A stretch of 64,000 nucleotides of DNA from Mycolicibacterium hippocampi (GCF_010723735.1 NZ_BLLB01000002.1:2914001-2978000), one strand, 5' to 3'. Numbered from the stretch's first letter, positions 38,501-46,868 are shown. Translations and numbers: made by a program. The notes: generated by a model not told the origin, from the sequence alone.

Positions 38501-40095
38501 TGATCGACCGTGAAACCCTGCGCCGGGCACAGCACATGATTGCGGCTGGGGTCGTCCTGGTTCGGCGCGGGATGGTCGACCCGCGTGAACCGCATCATGC
38601 GATCAGGGCCGCACGGGCGCTGCGGCGTTACGGAGCATTCGGCGGGCTGACCACCTATACCGCCGAGAAGTACGGGGATTCACCGGCCGTTACCGACGAC
38701 ACGGGCACGCTGACTTATCGCGAGCTGGAGGAGCGCTCCAATGCGCTCGCGCGGGCCCTGCTCGCGGAGGCCGGCCCGAATCCGGTGGTCGCGTTGCTGC
38801 GCCGGGGCAGCGTCGACTTCGTGCTGGGTCTCGCGGCCGCCAACAAGGCCGGGGCACGGGCGGTTCTGCTGAACACCGGCTTCGCCGCACCACAACTGGC
38901 TGATGTCTGCACGAGGGAAGGCGTCACCGCCATCCTGGCCGACGCGGAGTTCGCCGACGACCTCACCGCGCTGGCCCCGCACGTTCGTCGGCTGATCGAC
39001 GGCGAGATCTCGGAGTCGGCGGCGAGTCTGTCGATCGAACCCGTTGCGCCGCCCCGACAACCCGGTGGTCTGGTCCTGCTGACCAGCGGCACCACCGGCA
39101 CACCGAAAGGGGCTCCGCGAAGCCGAATCAGTCCGCTGCAGTCCGCGCAGCTGCTCGACCGGATCCCGTGGCCACGCGCCAGCACGTACTGCGTGGCGGC
39201 TCCCTTGTTCCATGCCACCGGTCTGGCGACCTGTTCGGTGGGTTTGGCGCTCGGGAATCGGGTGGTGCTGAGTCGGCGCTTCGATCCCCGCGCCACGACG
39301 GCTGCCGTCGATCGGTACGGTGCGGAAGCGCTCATCCTGGTGCCGACGATGCTGACGCGCATTCTCGACTTCGTCGCCGAGGGTGGTGACTCCGTTGACC
39401 TCTCGTCGCTCAAGGTGATTTTCGCCGCGGGCTCGTCGCTGTCACCCCAGCTGTGTCGGCGGACCGCGGACAGATTCGGCGACGTGCTCTACAACTTGTA
39501 CGGCTCGACCGAGGTTGCCACCGCCGCCGTCGCGACCCCAGACGAACTCAGACGGGCGCCCGGCACCGTCGGACGGCCCCCGGTCGGGTGCAGCATCGCC
39601 GCCTACGACGATCAGGACCGGCCGATCACCCGTGCTGGTGCGGTCGGGACGATCTACGTGTCGAGCGGGCTGAGTTTCGCCGGATACTCCGATGGCGGAC
39701 AGAAGAAGTCGGTCGACGGATTGTTGTCCAGCGGTGACACCGGACATTTCGACATTGACGGATTGTGGTTCATCGACGGCCGTGACGACGACATGGTCGT
39801 CTCGGGCGGGGAGAACGTGTTCCCGCTCGAGGTCGAGAACCTGCTGACCGAACTGCCCGGCGTGCTGGAGGCGGCCGTGATCGGCATGGATGACCCCGAT
39901 TTCGGAAAGCGCTTACGCGCCTTCGTGGTGACCAAGACCGACGCGGACATCGACGCCGATCGAATCCGGGCGGCGGTGCGTTCGCGGCTGGCGCGGCACA
40001 AGGTCCCGCGCGATGTGATCTTTCTCGATGCCCTGCCTCGCAACGAAACCGGGAAGGTTCTCAAGACCGCTTTGGCCGATATGGATGGGTGCTGA
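38500..40095 (+). CDS. Acyl-CoA synthetase (FadD-type AMP ligase)
   Basis: A 531-aa ANL-superfamily ligase that adenylates a carboxylic acid and transfers it to CoA. Motifs: LLTSGTTGTPKGAPRS (P-loop), YNLYGSTEVATAAV, SSGDTGHFD, GRDDDMVVSGGENVFPLEVEN and the catalytic Lys region PRNETGKVLKT. The N-terminus (1-50) carries a hydrophobic helix with VVLVRRGMVDP. It would load the free acid for the dehydrogenase-hydratase-SDR-thiolase enzymes in the same operon. The 3' end overlaps the convergent TetR gene by 35 nt. Confidence 0.9.
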   Translation: MIDRETLRRAQHMIAAGVVLVRRGMVDPREPHHAIRAARALRRYGAFGGLTTYTAEKYGDSPAVTDDTGTLTYRELEERSNALARALLAEAGPNPVVALLRRGSVDFVLGLAAANKAGARAVLLNTGFAAPQLADVCTREGVTAILADAEFADDLTALAPHVRRLIDGEISESAASLSIEPVAPPRQPGGLVLLTSGTTGTPKGAPRSRISPLQSAQLLDRIPWPRASTYCVAAPLFHATGLATCSVGLALGNRVVLSRRFDPRATTAAVDRYGAEALILVPTMLTRILDFVAEGGDSVDLSSLKVIFAAGSSLSPQLCRRTADRFGDVLYNLYGSTEVATAAVATPDELRRAPGTVGRPPVGCSIAAYDDQDRPITRAGAVGTIYVSSGLSFAGYSDGGQKKSVDGLLSSGDTGHFDIDGLWFIDGRDDDMVVSGGENVFPLEVENLLTELPGVLEAAVIGMDDPDFGKRLRAFVVTKTDADIDADRIRAAVRSRLARHKVPRDVIFLDALPRNETGKVLKTALADMDGC

Positions 40096-40681
40096 GGTGG
40101 CGCCTCACTGGCACGAGAAATGCACGTGCGTACCTCTCAGGTCCATCCCGATCCTCGAGTCCGAGGGAAGTCCGCGGTACCAGCATCAGGGTGTGCAGCA
40201 ACCGCGTCACATGCTCGCTGAGTGCCGCACGGGACGTTTCGTCGAGATCGTGGAGTCCCAGCGAGGTATCAATGAGCGCGGAACCCATGTCAAGCGTGTC
40301 GCGGCTGTCAGTGATCACGAAGGGCAGCAGTATCTCCGGGTTGATCCGCAGAATCGCGCTGAGCGGCCCGTGCTGCCGCAGCGACCGGTAAGCCTGCGCG
40401 AACCCGTGTACGAGTCGTTCGTCGGCATCTTCGTAATCGGAAGCCGCGCGCGTCACAGCGTCGGTGAGGCGGGCGAGGTCCTCGGCCACCGCGGCGGCGA
40501 GAAGCGCATCGCGGCCGGGAAAGTATGTGTACAGGGTCGCCCTGCCCACCTTCGCACGGCGGGCTACCTCGTCCATGGAGAGCTTGCGCAGGCCGGTCAG
40601 TTCGGCCAGGTCCCGGACCGCGTCGACGATCCTCGTCCGCGCGTCTGGGCTCTCTGCGGGATCGGCTCGCGGTCGGCTCAT
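40061..40681 (-). CDS. TetR-family regulator
   Basis: A 206-aa regulator with the HTH LSMDEVARRAKVGRATLYTYFPGRDALLAAAV (about 35-66) and a helical ligand domain. It is transcribed away from an SDR gene across a 65-bp gap holding a perfect 16-bp palindrome, so it probably controls that SDR and itself. Its 3' end overlaps the ligase gene of the operon, which may give antisense interference. GTG 40687 is an alternative start. Confidence 0.88.
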   Translation of the reverse strand: MSRPRADPAESPDARTRIVDAVRDLAELTGLRKLSMDEVARRAKVGRATLYTYFPGRDALLAAAVAEDLARLTDAVTRAASDYEDADERLVHGFAQAYRSLRQHGPLSAILRINPEILLPFVITDSRDTLDMGSALIDTSLGLHDLDETSRAALSEHVTRLLHTLMLVPRTSLGLEDRDGPERYARAFLVPVRRHLSTHPYRPKRS

Positions 40682-40703
40682 GTGCACAGATTAGGTCCGC
40701 TCG

Positions 40704-40719
40704 CGATCCGGCCGGATCG
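40704..40719. promoter_or_regulatory. 16-bp palindrome between TetR and SDR genes
   Basis: CGATCCGGCCGGATCG is a perfect palindrome 27 nt before the SDR GTG 40747 and 22 nt from the TetR start. Likely TetR operator. AGGAGG at 40732-40737 is the SDR ribosome-binding site. Confidence 0.6.
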
Positions 40720-40746
40720 TGCCCCGTCGGCAGGAGGCCCACGCCC

Positions 40747-41574
40747 GTGACATCGAAGAACAACCTGGCCGGCCGCGTCGTCGCCATCACCGGCGGTGCG
40801 CGAGGCATCGGAGAGGCCACCGCGCGGGCCTTCGTCGGCGCGGGGGCCAAGGTGGTCATCGGCGACCTCGACGAGGACCTGGCGCGACAAACGGCGGCCC
40901 GGATCGGGTGCGTGGCCGCCCGTGTCGACGTCGCCGACGACGTCAGCGTCGAGAAGTTCCTCGCCACAGTCGAAGGCCACGTCGGTGCGCTGGACGTGCT
41001 GGTGAACAACGCAGGCATCATGCCCGTCACGCCGATACTCGACGAGTCGGCCGAATCGGTCCAGCGCCAGCTCGCGGTCAACGTCGCCGGCGTCATCTAC
41101 GGCACTCAGCACGCCGCGCGCCGGATGGCGGCCCGCCGCCGCGGCCACATCGTCAACGTCGCGTCGGCGGCGGGCAGGATGGGATTCGGCGGAGTCGCAA
41201 CCTACAGCGCCAGCAAGTTCGCGGTGGTCGGGTTCACCGAGGCCGTTGCTCTCGAGCTGCGGCTCAGCGGCGTCGACTTCACGTGCGTGCTGCCCGGCGT
41301 CGTGAACACCGAACTGACCAGCGGGCTGCGCGACCACTGGCTGCTGCGGTCGTGTGAACCCGAGAAGGTCGCCGCGGCCGTCTTGTCGGCGGTGCAGCGC
41401 GGCAGGCGCACCGTCTATGTGCCCGCACAGCTACGGGCGGTGTCGTTGGCCTACGGGTTGCTCCCGAGCTCTGCGCGTACCCGGGTCATGGCCACCCTGG
41501 GGGCAGACCATCAGTTGCTCGACGCCGATTCCGGTGCCCGCAGCGGCTACGAACACCGCATCGAGGCCGATTAG
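40747..41574 (+). CDS. Short-chain dehydrogenase/reductase
   Basis: A 275-aa classical SDR: TGGARGIGEATA (cofactor), GDLDEDLA (acid suggesting NAD preference), NNAGIMP, NVASAAGRMG with catalytic Ser, YSASKFAVVG with Tyr and Lys. The C-terminal extension (VYVPAQLRAVSLAYGLLPSSARTRVMATLG) resembles membrane-associated mycobacterial SDRs. Substrate unknown; control by the divergent TetR and its neighbours suggest a lipid or sterol alcohol. Confidence 0.87.
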   Translation: MTSKNNLAGRVVAITGGARGIGEATARAFVGAGAKVVIGDLDEDLARQTAARIGCVAARVDVADDVSVEKFLATVEGHVGALDVLVNNAGIMPVTPILDESAESVQRQLAVNVAGVIYGTQHAARRMAARRRGHIVNVASAAGRMGFGGVATYSASKFAVVGFTEAVALELRLSGVDFTCVLPGVVNTELTSGLRDHWLLRSCEPEKVAAAVLSAVQRGRRTVYVPAQLRAVSLAYGLLPSSARTRVMATLGADHQLLDADSGARSGYEHRIEAD

Positions 41575-41606
41575 CCGTCCCGCACCCCAGGTTCGCGACT
41601 GTCATC

Positions 41607-41632
41607 TTTTACATTCACTTCCGAACGTAAAA
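41607..41632. promoter_or_regulatory. Shared 13-bp motif, copy 2, in an inverted repeat
   Basis: TTTTAC (41607-41612) and GTAAAA (41627-41632) flank TTACATTCACTTC (41609-41621), which is identical to 29346-29358. It lies about 160 bp upstream of the predicted promoter. Confidence 0.5.
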
Positions 41633-41780
41633 TTGCCGCTTACCCTGCCCTCGACATTCTGCGCGGACGGTGCCGCGATCGCTGCATTTCAGCTGCTGTA
41701 TGACCTTAGAAGAGGGCCGCGTTTCCCGGAACTGAATCATCGCGACGTCGGGCGTTGCGATGATTGCGCAGCAACCGCCA

Positions 41781-41809
41781 TTGACTAGATACAGCGCGAA
41801 CAGTATGTT
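41781..41809 (+). promoter_or_regulatory. Sigma-A-type promoter of paralog B
   Basis: TTGACT (41781-41786), a 17-bp spacer and TATGTT (41804-41809). It predicts a transcript with a leader of roughly 85-90 nt. Confidence 0.65.
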
Positions 41810-41902
41810 AATTGCGATCTATGTCACACAATCCACGCAGAGTGACTGAGGCCTCTCGGGAGGCCCCTGCCGGCTCATCTAAAAGGATCGGACCCAAAGA
41901 CC

Positions 41903-44900
41903 ATGGTTGAGTGCCCAGAACCCGCCGCCGTGAATTCGGACCCCTCGGAGGAGCCGGCGCTAGGGGTTCCTGCCACATCCACATCCACATCCCCGTCCGG
42001 GGTCGGCAGCCCTGTTCCGAGTGTGAACGTCGCGCAGTTGGGCAAGCGGGCGGCTCAGGTCGGTGGACTGGCGGTCGCGGCCTACGTCATGACAGCCGTG
42101 GCCGCAGGCCATGGCGTGGCCGCGGCCGATACCGGAATGTCCGGTGATGCGGGCAACGCCGGTTCCGTCGCTTCTTCGGCACAGCGTGACACCACAGCAG
42201 CACGCGACGGCGATGCGACGTCCTCATCGGCGAAGGATCGAGCCGATGCCGCTCGATCCGAGCGACGGAAATCCGACGCCGATTCAGCGAACAGCCGCGA
42301 GGCCGACGCGTCGGCATCGCAGGACGCCAATGAGGCCGAGGCCGCCACCGACGGCGAGTTCGACGACGCGTCCACGATCAACACAGATGACGGCCCCGCC
42401 GAAGAATCGGAGACCGATGTCGACCCGTCCGACCAGGGATCGTCGACAGATCCCGGCACCGACTCTGCGGACATGTCGACGGGCGTCGTCGACGATGATC
42501 CCACGGACACGGCGACCAGCGCCGCTGTCGGGCCCACAGATGACGGCTCGGCCCAAGAATCGGAGACCGATGTCGACCCGTCCGACCAGGGATTGTCGAC
42601 GGATCCCGGCATCGACTCTGCGGACATGTCGACGGGCGTCGTCGACGATGATCCCACCGACACGGTGACCGTGCCCGACACGGAAACGATCGAGTTGCAG
42701 CCTGCAAGCGCCGCGTACGTGTCGACGGTCGGTACGGCGTCCAGCGCCGCCGTCGGTCCCAGTCCCGCCTCGCTGCCACATGCACCTCTGCAAACCGCAG
42801 CGGATTGGACCCTCCTCGGTTGGATGCGACGGACGTTCTTCAACCGGCCGCCGACCGTTGAGTACGACATCAGTCTCAACGCCCAAGATATGAGCAACGG
42901 CGTTATCATCGGGAACATCGGCGCGGTGGATCCGGACGGAGATCAGTTGTCCTACAAGCTGATTGCAGGGTCGCCGTACGGGACTGTGGTCATCGACCAA
43001 CTCACCGGGGATTTCACTTTCACGCCTACCTTGTCGTTCGCGCGCGCCGGAGGTACGACTGCGTTCACCGTGCGGGTCAGCGACAACCGGTTTCATCTGC
43101 TGTCCTATCTGTTCTCGCCGGACCGCGGCAGTCCAATAGCGCGGATCGCTGTCCCCGTCGTGTCCGTGGCCGACCCCGCGTCATCACCAGCCCTGGAAGC
43201 GTTCGAAGTTGAGAAGGTGATCGAGTTCGAACTCCCGGACGGAGTCAAAGTCACCGGTGCGGATCTCAGCCCGGACGGCGAACAGATCATCCTCGAGGTA
43301 GAGGTCGCCGACGGCAGCACGCAGATTGCCGTGACCAATCTCGATGGCGGCGACTACCAATGCCTTTCCTGCGGTTTGGTCCCCAATGCCACCAAAATCA
43401 AGGCGCTATACGACAACCAGAGAATCTGGTTCGCAAGCACGAACGGACAGCAGTCCGCCGACGACCCGCTCGGGGGAGCCGGAGCGATCACCTACATGGT
43501 GCTTGAGTGCGGGACGTCGCTCCACTCATGTGGTCAGCCCACGGTCAAAAAAGTGACGTTCCCGTCGGACCGAGGGCTGCGGCGTCTGCTGCCCACTCAA
43601 AATCGAGAGGCCAAACCCGACCCGTACGGCGAGTACGTGACGTGGACCGAGGTCTCGTTCTTCACCGGCCCGCGGATGAGTATCGCGAAGCTGGTACCCA
43701 CCGACGGAGGCTACGAACTCGTCGAGCAACGGGTCTTCAGCCCACAGTGGTACGAGGACACGAACTACGCCGTGGACTTCGCCAACGCCACGCGCTTCTA
43801 CGAGGGAGCGAGTTGGAATGCTGGCGGGCGCTACCTGAAGTATCAGACCACCAGCGACGGACTGAACTACGACATCTATCTGTTGGACACGGCCACAGGT
43901 GAACGCCGCCAGCTCACCACCGACCTCGACTACAACGAGTCCGGTGCTATGTCTCCGGATGGCATGTCGATGTACTTCAGTTCGGCGCGCGGCCTGGATC
44001 GCATGGATGTGTTCACCGCCTTGGTGCGTCCGTCGCTGCTCGACGTGGTGGCATTCCCGCAGATCGGGCGGGTCAGCTTGTGGAACAACCGGCGTTCCAT
44101 GAACGAGCCCTGGTTGATGAACCTCGAGGCAGGCCAACAGGTGGGCGGCTATTCGGGTCAGCCGATCATCATCGACCCAGACTGGACGATCCGTGGGTGG
44201 AGCTGGTTCCCCGATTCCACCCGCGCCCTGATCAACGAGCAGCAGCGCCCAGACACAGTGACAGCTGGAGCGCCCGACACTCCATGGCGCATCAGCATCA
44301 TCAGCTTTCCCTCCCGGACGGCAACGACCCCGCTCCCGCCGGTGCACCAAGACCCCGAGGCGATCGCCACGTGGTCGGTGCCTGTCAAGGATTACAAGCC
44401 GATGATCGGCCGCACGGAAACCCGAGTCCTCAAGGGGACGCACTCCGGAACGGCGACGCTTCGATACAGCGGCATCTTCGCCCTCGGCACCTACTCCGTG
44501 ACCTACAAGGACTATTCGGACGATGGCAAGACCTTCATCAACGGCACCGAGAAGGTCAAGATCAAGAACCCGATGGGCAACTCCGTCTGGAGCGCCGATC
44601 TGACCAGCACCGGTGAACGTACCGGCTACCTCACCGGCAAGATCAATATCGGCAAGAGCAACGAGTTTTCGGGCGAGGTGTCCTCCGAGATCAATGGCGT
44701 CACGTACAGCGGAATCCCCACCCAAACTGACTCCCCGGTTATCGGCCAGCCCCAGCTCGCGATTTCGTCGTCCGGCGACCGGGTCCAAGTGACGGCCACT
44801 GTGGCCGAGGATGGGCAGCCCCGACCCGTCCGCGGGGTAGCGGTGACCGTTGGTTCTGTGACGACGACCACCGACGAGCAGGGGTACGCCCAGATCGCGT

Positions 44901-44974
44901 TATCCCCCGGCGACACCATCACTGCTGTCGCCGGCGGCTTCCAGACGGCCAGTCAGCAGGTGCCGTCCCTGTGA
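41903..44974 (+). CDS. Large secreted protein with Ig-like domain and predicted beta-propeller (paralog B)
   Basis: 1023 aa, same plan as the 851-aa protein at 29390. A late signal segment (about 50-75, GGLAVAAYVMTAVAAGHGVAAAD) precedes a long acidic Ser/Asp/Thr region to about 290 with a 51-residue repeat. The linker WTLLGWMRRTFFNRPPTVEYD follows, then a cadherin/Ig-like domain (GAVDPDGDQLSYKL, DFTFTPT) and a propeller-like part with LSPDGEQIILEV, YQCLSCGL (near 485) and MSPDGMSMYFSSA. The C-terminal beta domain has TYKDYSDDGKTFINGTE. It also has an extra terminal carboxypeptidase-regulatory-like Ig domain (VRGVAVTVGSVTTTTDEQGYAQI). Function unknown. Confidence 0.85.
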   Translation: MVECPEPAAVNSDPSEEPALGVPATSTSTSPSGVGSPVPSVNVAQLGKRAAQVGGLAVAAYVMTAVAAGHGVAAADTGMSGDAGNAGSVASSAQRDTTAARDGDATSSSAKDRADAARSERRKSDADSANSREADASASQDANEAEAATDGEFDDASTINTDDGPAEESETDVDPSDQGSSTDPGTDSADMSTGVVDDDPTDTATSAAVGPTDDGSAQESETDVDPSDQGLSTDPGIDSADMSTGVVDDDPTDTVTVPDTETIELQPASAAYVSTVGTASSAAVGPSPASLPHAPLQTAADWTLLGWMRRTFFNRPPTVEYDISLNAQDMSNGVIIGNIGAVDPDGDQLSYKLIAGSPYGTVVIDQLTGDFTFTPTLSFARAGGTTAFTVRVSDNRFHLLSYLFSPDRGSPIARIAVPVVSVADPASSPALEAFEVEKVIEFELPDGVKVTGADLSPDGEQIILEVEVADGSTQIAVTNLDGGDYQCLSCGLVPNATKIKALYDNQRIWFASTNGQQSADDPLGGAGAITYMVLECGTSLHSCGQPTVKKVTFPSDRGLRRLLPTQNREAKPDPYGEYVTWTEVSFFTGPRMSIAKLVPTDGGYELVEQRVFSPQWYEDTNYAVDFANATRFYEGASWNAGGRYLKYQTTSDGLNYDIYLLDTATGERRQLTTDLDYNESGAMSPDGMSMYFSSARGLDRMDVFTALVRPSLLDVVAFPQIGRVSLWNNRRSMNEPWLMNLEAGQQVGGYSGQPIIIDPDWTIRGWSWFPDSTRALINEQQRPDTVTAGAPDTPWRISIISFPSRTATTPLPPVHQDPEAIATWSVPVKDYKPMIGRTETRVLKGTHSGTATLRYSGIFALGTYSVTYKDYSDDGKTFINGTEKVKIKNPMGNSVWSADLTSTGERTGYLTGKINIGKSNEFSGEVSSEINGVTYSGIPTQTDSPVIGQPQLAISSSGDRVQVTATVAEDGQPRPVRGVAVTVGSVTTTTDEQGYAQIALSPGDTITAVAGGFQTASQQVPSL
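42383..42664 (+). repeat. 153-bp in-frame duplication in paralog B
   Basis: Copy 1 is 42383-42535; copy 2 starts at 42536 and is recognisable to about 42664. Each encodes ESETDVDPSDQG(S/L)STDPG(T/I)DSADMSTGVVDDDPTDT. Only a few bases differ, so the duplication is recent. Confidence 0.9.
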
Positions 44975-45065
44975 TTGCAGGCTCGCCGTAGGGCACGGGC
45001 GTCGAATGTTTCCGGGGTGAATCGCCACCATCCGCTCGCGCCTGGCCCGCTCGACGAACTGCCCG

Positions 45066-45791
45066 CTACGCGACGACCCAGATCGCCTGCGCTGCAGGGC
45101 TTCCCAGGTCCACGGTGGTCTGGCTGTCGTCATCGACGGCGGGATCGCCCGGGTTCTGCACGGTCACCGAGATCATCCCGGCGAAGTCGCGGCGGGCCAC
45201 CACCCGCAACCGGGAGTCCAGGCTGATCCCGACGGTGTCGAAGTACCGCAGCATCTCCGGGTCGGCATCGGAGATCCGCGCGACCGTGCCCGCGTCACCG
45301 TCCTCACACACCGACAGCTGACGGGCGGGCGGGGTGGGAACCTGACCGTCGGCCGCCGGGATCGGGTCACCGTGCGGGTCCCGGGTCGGGTAACCCAGCT
45401 TGGCGTCGATCCGGTCGAGCATCCGGTCGGAGACGGCGTGCTCGAGCACCTCGGCCTCGTCGTGCACCTCATCCCAGCCGTAGCCGAGTTCGCGCACCAG
45501 GAACGTCTCCATCAGCCTGTGGCGGCGGACCATCGCCAGCGCAGCTCGCCGTCCGGCGTCGGTCAGGGTGACGGCCCCGTACTTCTCGTGATCCACCAGG
45601 CCCTGGTCGGCGAGCTTGCGCACCGATTCCGAGGCGGTGCTGGCCGACACCCCGAGGCGTTCGGCCAGCAACTTCGTGCTGACTTTCTCGTGCGACCACT
45701 CCTGAGCGGTCCAGATGACCTTCAGATAGTCCTGCGCCACCGTCGTCAGGTCGCGGGGATCGCTGGCCGCGCTTGCAGGACTCACAAGCAC
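45066..45791 (-). CDS. sirR: DtxR/MntR-family metal-dependent regulator (SirR)
   Basis: A 241-aa DtxR-family repressor, probably manganese-responsive. The winged HTH is VSTKLLAERLGVSASTASESVRKLADQGLVDHEKYGAVTLT. The metal/dimer domain contains RRHRLMETFLVRELGYGWDEVHDEAEVLEHAVSD with the usual Met/Cys, Glu and His ligands. The C-terminal FeoA/SH3-like domain runs from about 160 (VARISDADPEMLRYFD). GTG 45791 or 45785 is the start. A DtxR-like 19-bp box just upstream suggests autoregulation. Ortholog of Rv2788, also named mntR. Confidence 0.92.
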   Translation of the reverse strand: MLVSPASAASDPRDLTTVAQDYLKVIWTAQEWSHEKVSTKLLAERLGVSASTASESVRKLADQGLVDHEKYGAVTLTDAGRRAALAMVRRHRLMETFLVRELGYGWDEVHDEAEVLEHAVSDRMLDRIDAKLGYPTRDPHGDPIPAADGQVPTPPARQLSVCEDGDAGTVARISDADPEMLRYFDTVGISLDSRLRVVARRDFAGMISVTVQNPGDPAVDDDSQTTVDLGSPAAQAIWVVA

Positions 45792-45796
45792 AAAGT

Positions 45797-45815
45797 TTAG
45801 GCAATCATCACCTGA
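45797..45815. promoter_or_regulatory. DtxR/MntR-like 19-bp box
   Basis: TTAGG-N9-CCTGA has the half-site spacing of mycobacterial IdeR/MntR boxes (outer arms TTAGG/CCTAA), with one mismatch. It lies 5 nt upstream of the sirR start, in the divergent gap with ribF. Confidence 0.5.
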
Positions 45816-45853
45816 TCTGGTGGTGCTGATGGTCTGGGGTTGCGGTCGGGTCG

Positions 45854-45859
45854 TAGGCT
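45854..45859 (+). promoter_or_regulatory. -10 box of a probable leaderless ribF promoter
   Basis: TAGGCT ends 6 nt before GTG 45866. No ribosome-binding site fits between. Confidence 0.55.
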
Positions 45860-45865
45860 AACGGC

Positions 45866-46840
45866 GTGCAGCGCTGGCGGGGGCAGGACGAAATCCCCAC
45901 CGACTGGGGCCGATGTGTGGTCACCATCGGCGTGTTCGACGGTGTCCATCGTGGTCACCAGGAGTTGATCAGCCGTGCGGTGAAGGCGGGGCGGTCGCGG
46001 GGGATCCCGACGGTTCTGATGACGTTCGACCCGCACCCGATGGAGGTCGTGTTCCCGGGCAGCCACCCGGCACAGCTGACCACGCTGACCCGGCGGGCCG
46101 AGCTGGTCGAGGAGATGGGCATCGACGTCTTCCTGGTCGTGCCGTTCACCGCCGACTTCATGAAGCTCACCCCGGAGCGCTACATCCACGAATTGCTGGT
46201 GGAGCGGTTGCACGTGGTCGAGGTCGTGGTCGGGGAGAACTTCACGTTCGGCAAGAAGGCGGCAGGCAACGTCGATCTGCTCCGCAAGGCGGGGGAGCGG
46301 TTCGGATTCGCCGTGGATTCGGTCTCCCTGGTCGCCGAACACCACCGCGACGAGACCGTCACCTTCTCGTCGACCTACATCCGGTCCTGTGTCGACGCCG
46401 GTGACATGGTCGCGGCAGCCGAGGGGCTGGGACGGCCGCACCGGGTCGAGGGCGTCGTCGTCCGTGGGGACGGCCGCGGCAAGGTGCTCGGTTTCCCGAC
46501 CGCCAACGTCGCCCCGCCGATGTACTCGGCGATCCCGGCGGACGGCGTGTACGCAGCCTGGTTCACCGTTCTCGGCCACGGTCCCGTCGTCGGCACCGTG
46601 ACCCCCGGCGAGCGGTATCAGGCCGCGGTGTCCGTCGGCACCAACCCGACCTTCTCCGGCCGCACCCGCACCGTCGAGGCCTTCGTGCTCGACACCGCCG
46701 CCGACCTGTACGGCCAGCACGTCGCCGTGGACTTCGTCGCCCGGCTGCGCGGACAGGAGCGGTTCGATTCGGTGACCGATCTGGTGGCGGCGATGGGTGC
46801 CGACACCGAACGCGCGCGCACCATCCTGTCCGCCCGGTAG
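45866..46840 (+). CDS. ribF: Bifunctional riboflavin kinase / FMN adenylyltransferase
   Basis: Converts riboflavin to FMN and FMN to FAD. 324 aa: the N-terminal nucleotidyltransferase domain has VVTIGVFDGVHRGHQELI (HxGH-type) and ETVTFSSTYIRSCVDAGD (ISSTxIR-type). The C-terminal kinase domain starts near residue 185 with RPHRVEGVVVRGDGRGKVLGFPTANV and ends in the usual FVARLRGQERFDSVTDLVAAM. The start is supported by promoter spacing and the short family N-terminus. Confidence 0.96.
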   Translation: MQRWRGQDEIPTDWGRCVVTIGVFDGVHRGHQELISRAVKAGRSRGIPTVLMTFDPHPMEVVFPGSHPAQLTTLTRRAELVEEMGIDVFLVVPFTADFMKLTPERYIHELLVERLHVVEVVVGENFTFGKKAAGNVDLLRKAGERFGFAVDSVSLVAEHHRDETVTFSSTYIRSCVDAGDMVAAAEGLGRPHRVEGVVVRGDGRGKVLGFPTANVAPPMYSAIPADGVYAAWFTVLGHGPVVGTVTPGERYQAAVSVGTNPTFSGRTRTVEAFVLDTAADLYGQHVAVDFVARLRGQERFDSVTDLVAAMGADTERARTILSAR

Positions 46841-46868
46841 CGATTGGCGGCGCGCCTGTCGGCGCTGC

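Larger units (their letters stand above)
41575..41902. other. 328-bp region upstream of paralog B
   Basis: No gene seen; markedly more AT-rich than its flanks. It contains TTTTAC-N14-GTAAAA (41607-41632) including the shared motif, a consensus promoter at 41781-41809 and an AAAAGGA sequence before ATG 41903. The rest shows nothing recognisable. Confidence 0.7.

Noticed and set aside
32193..41574. Mobile genomic island with integrase or attachment sites
   Set aside because: No integrase, transposase, tRNA edge or flanking direct repeats were seen, and codon use looks like the rest of the window. The cluster may still be an old insertion.
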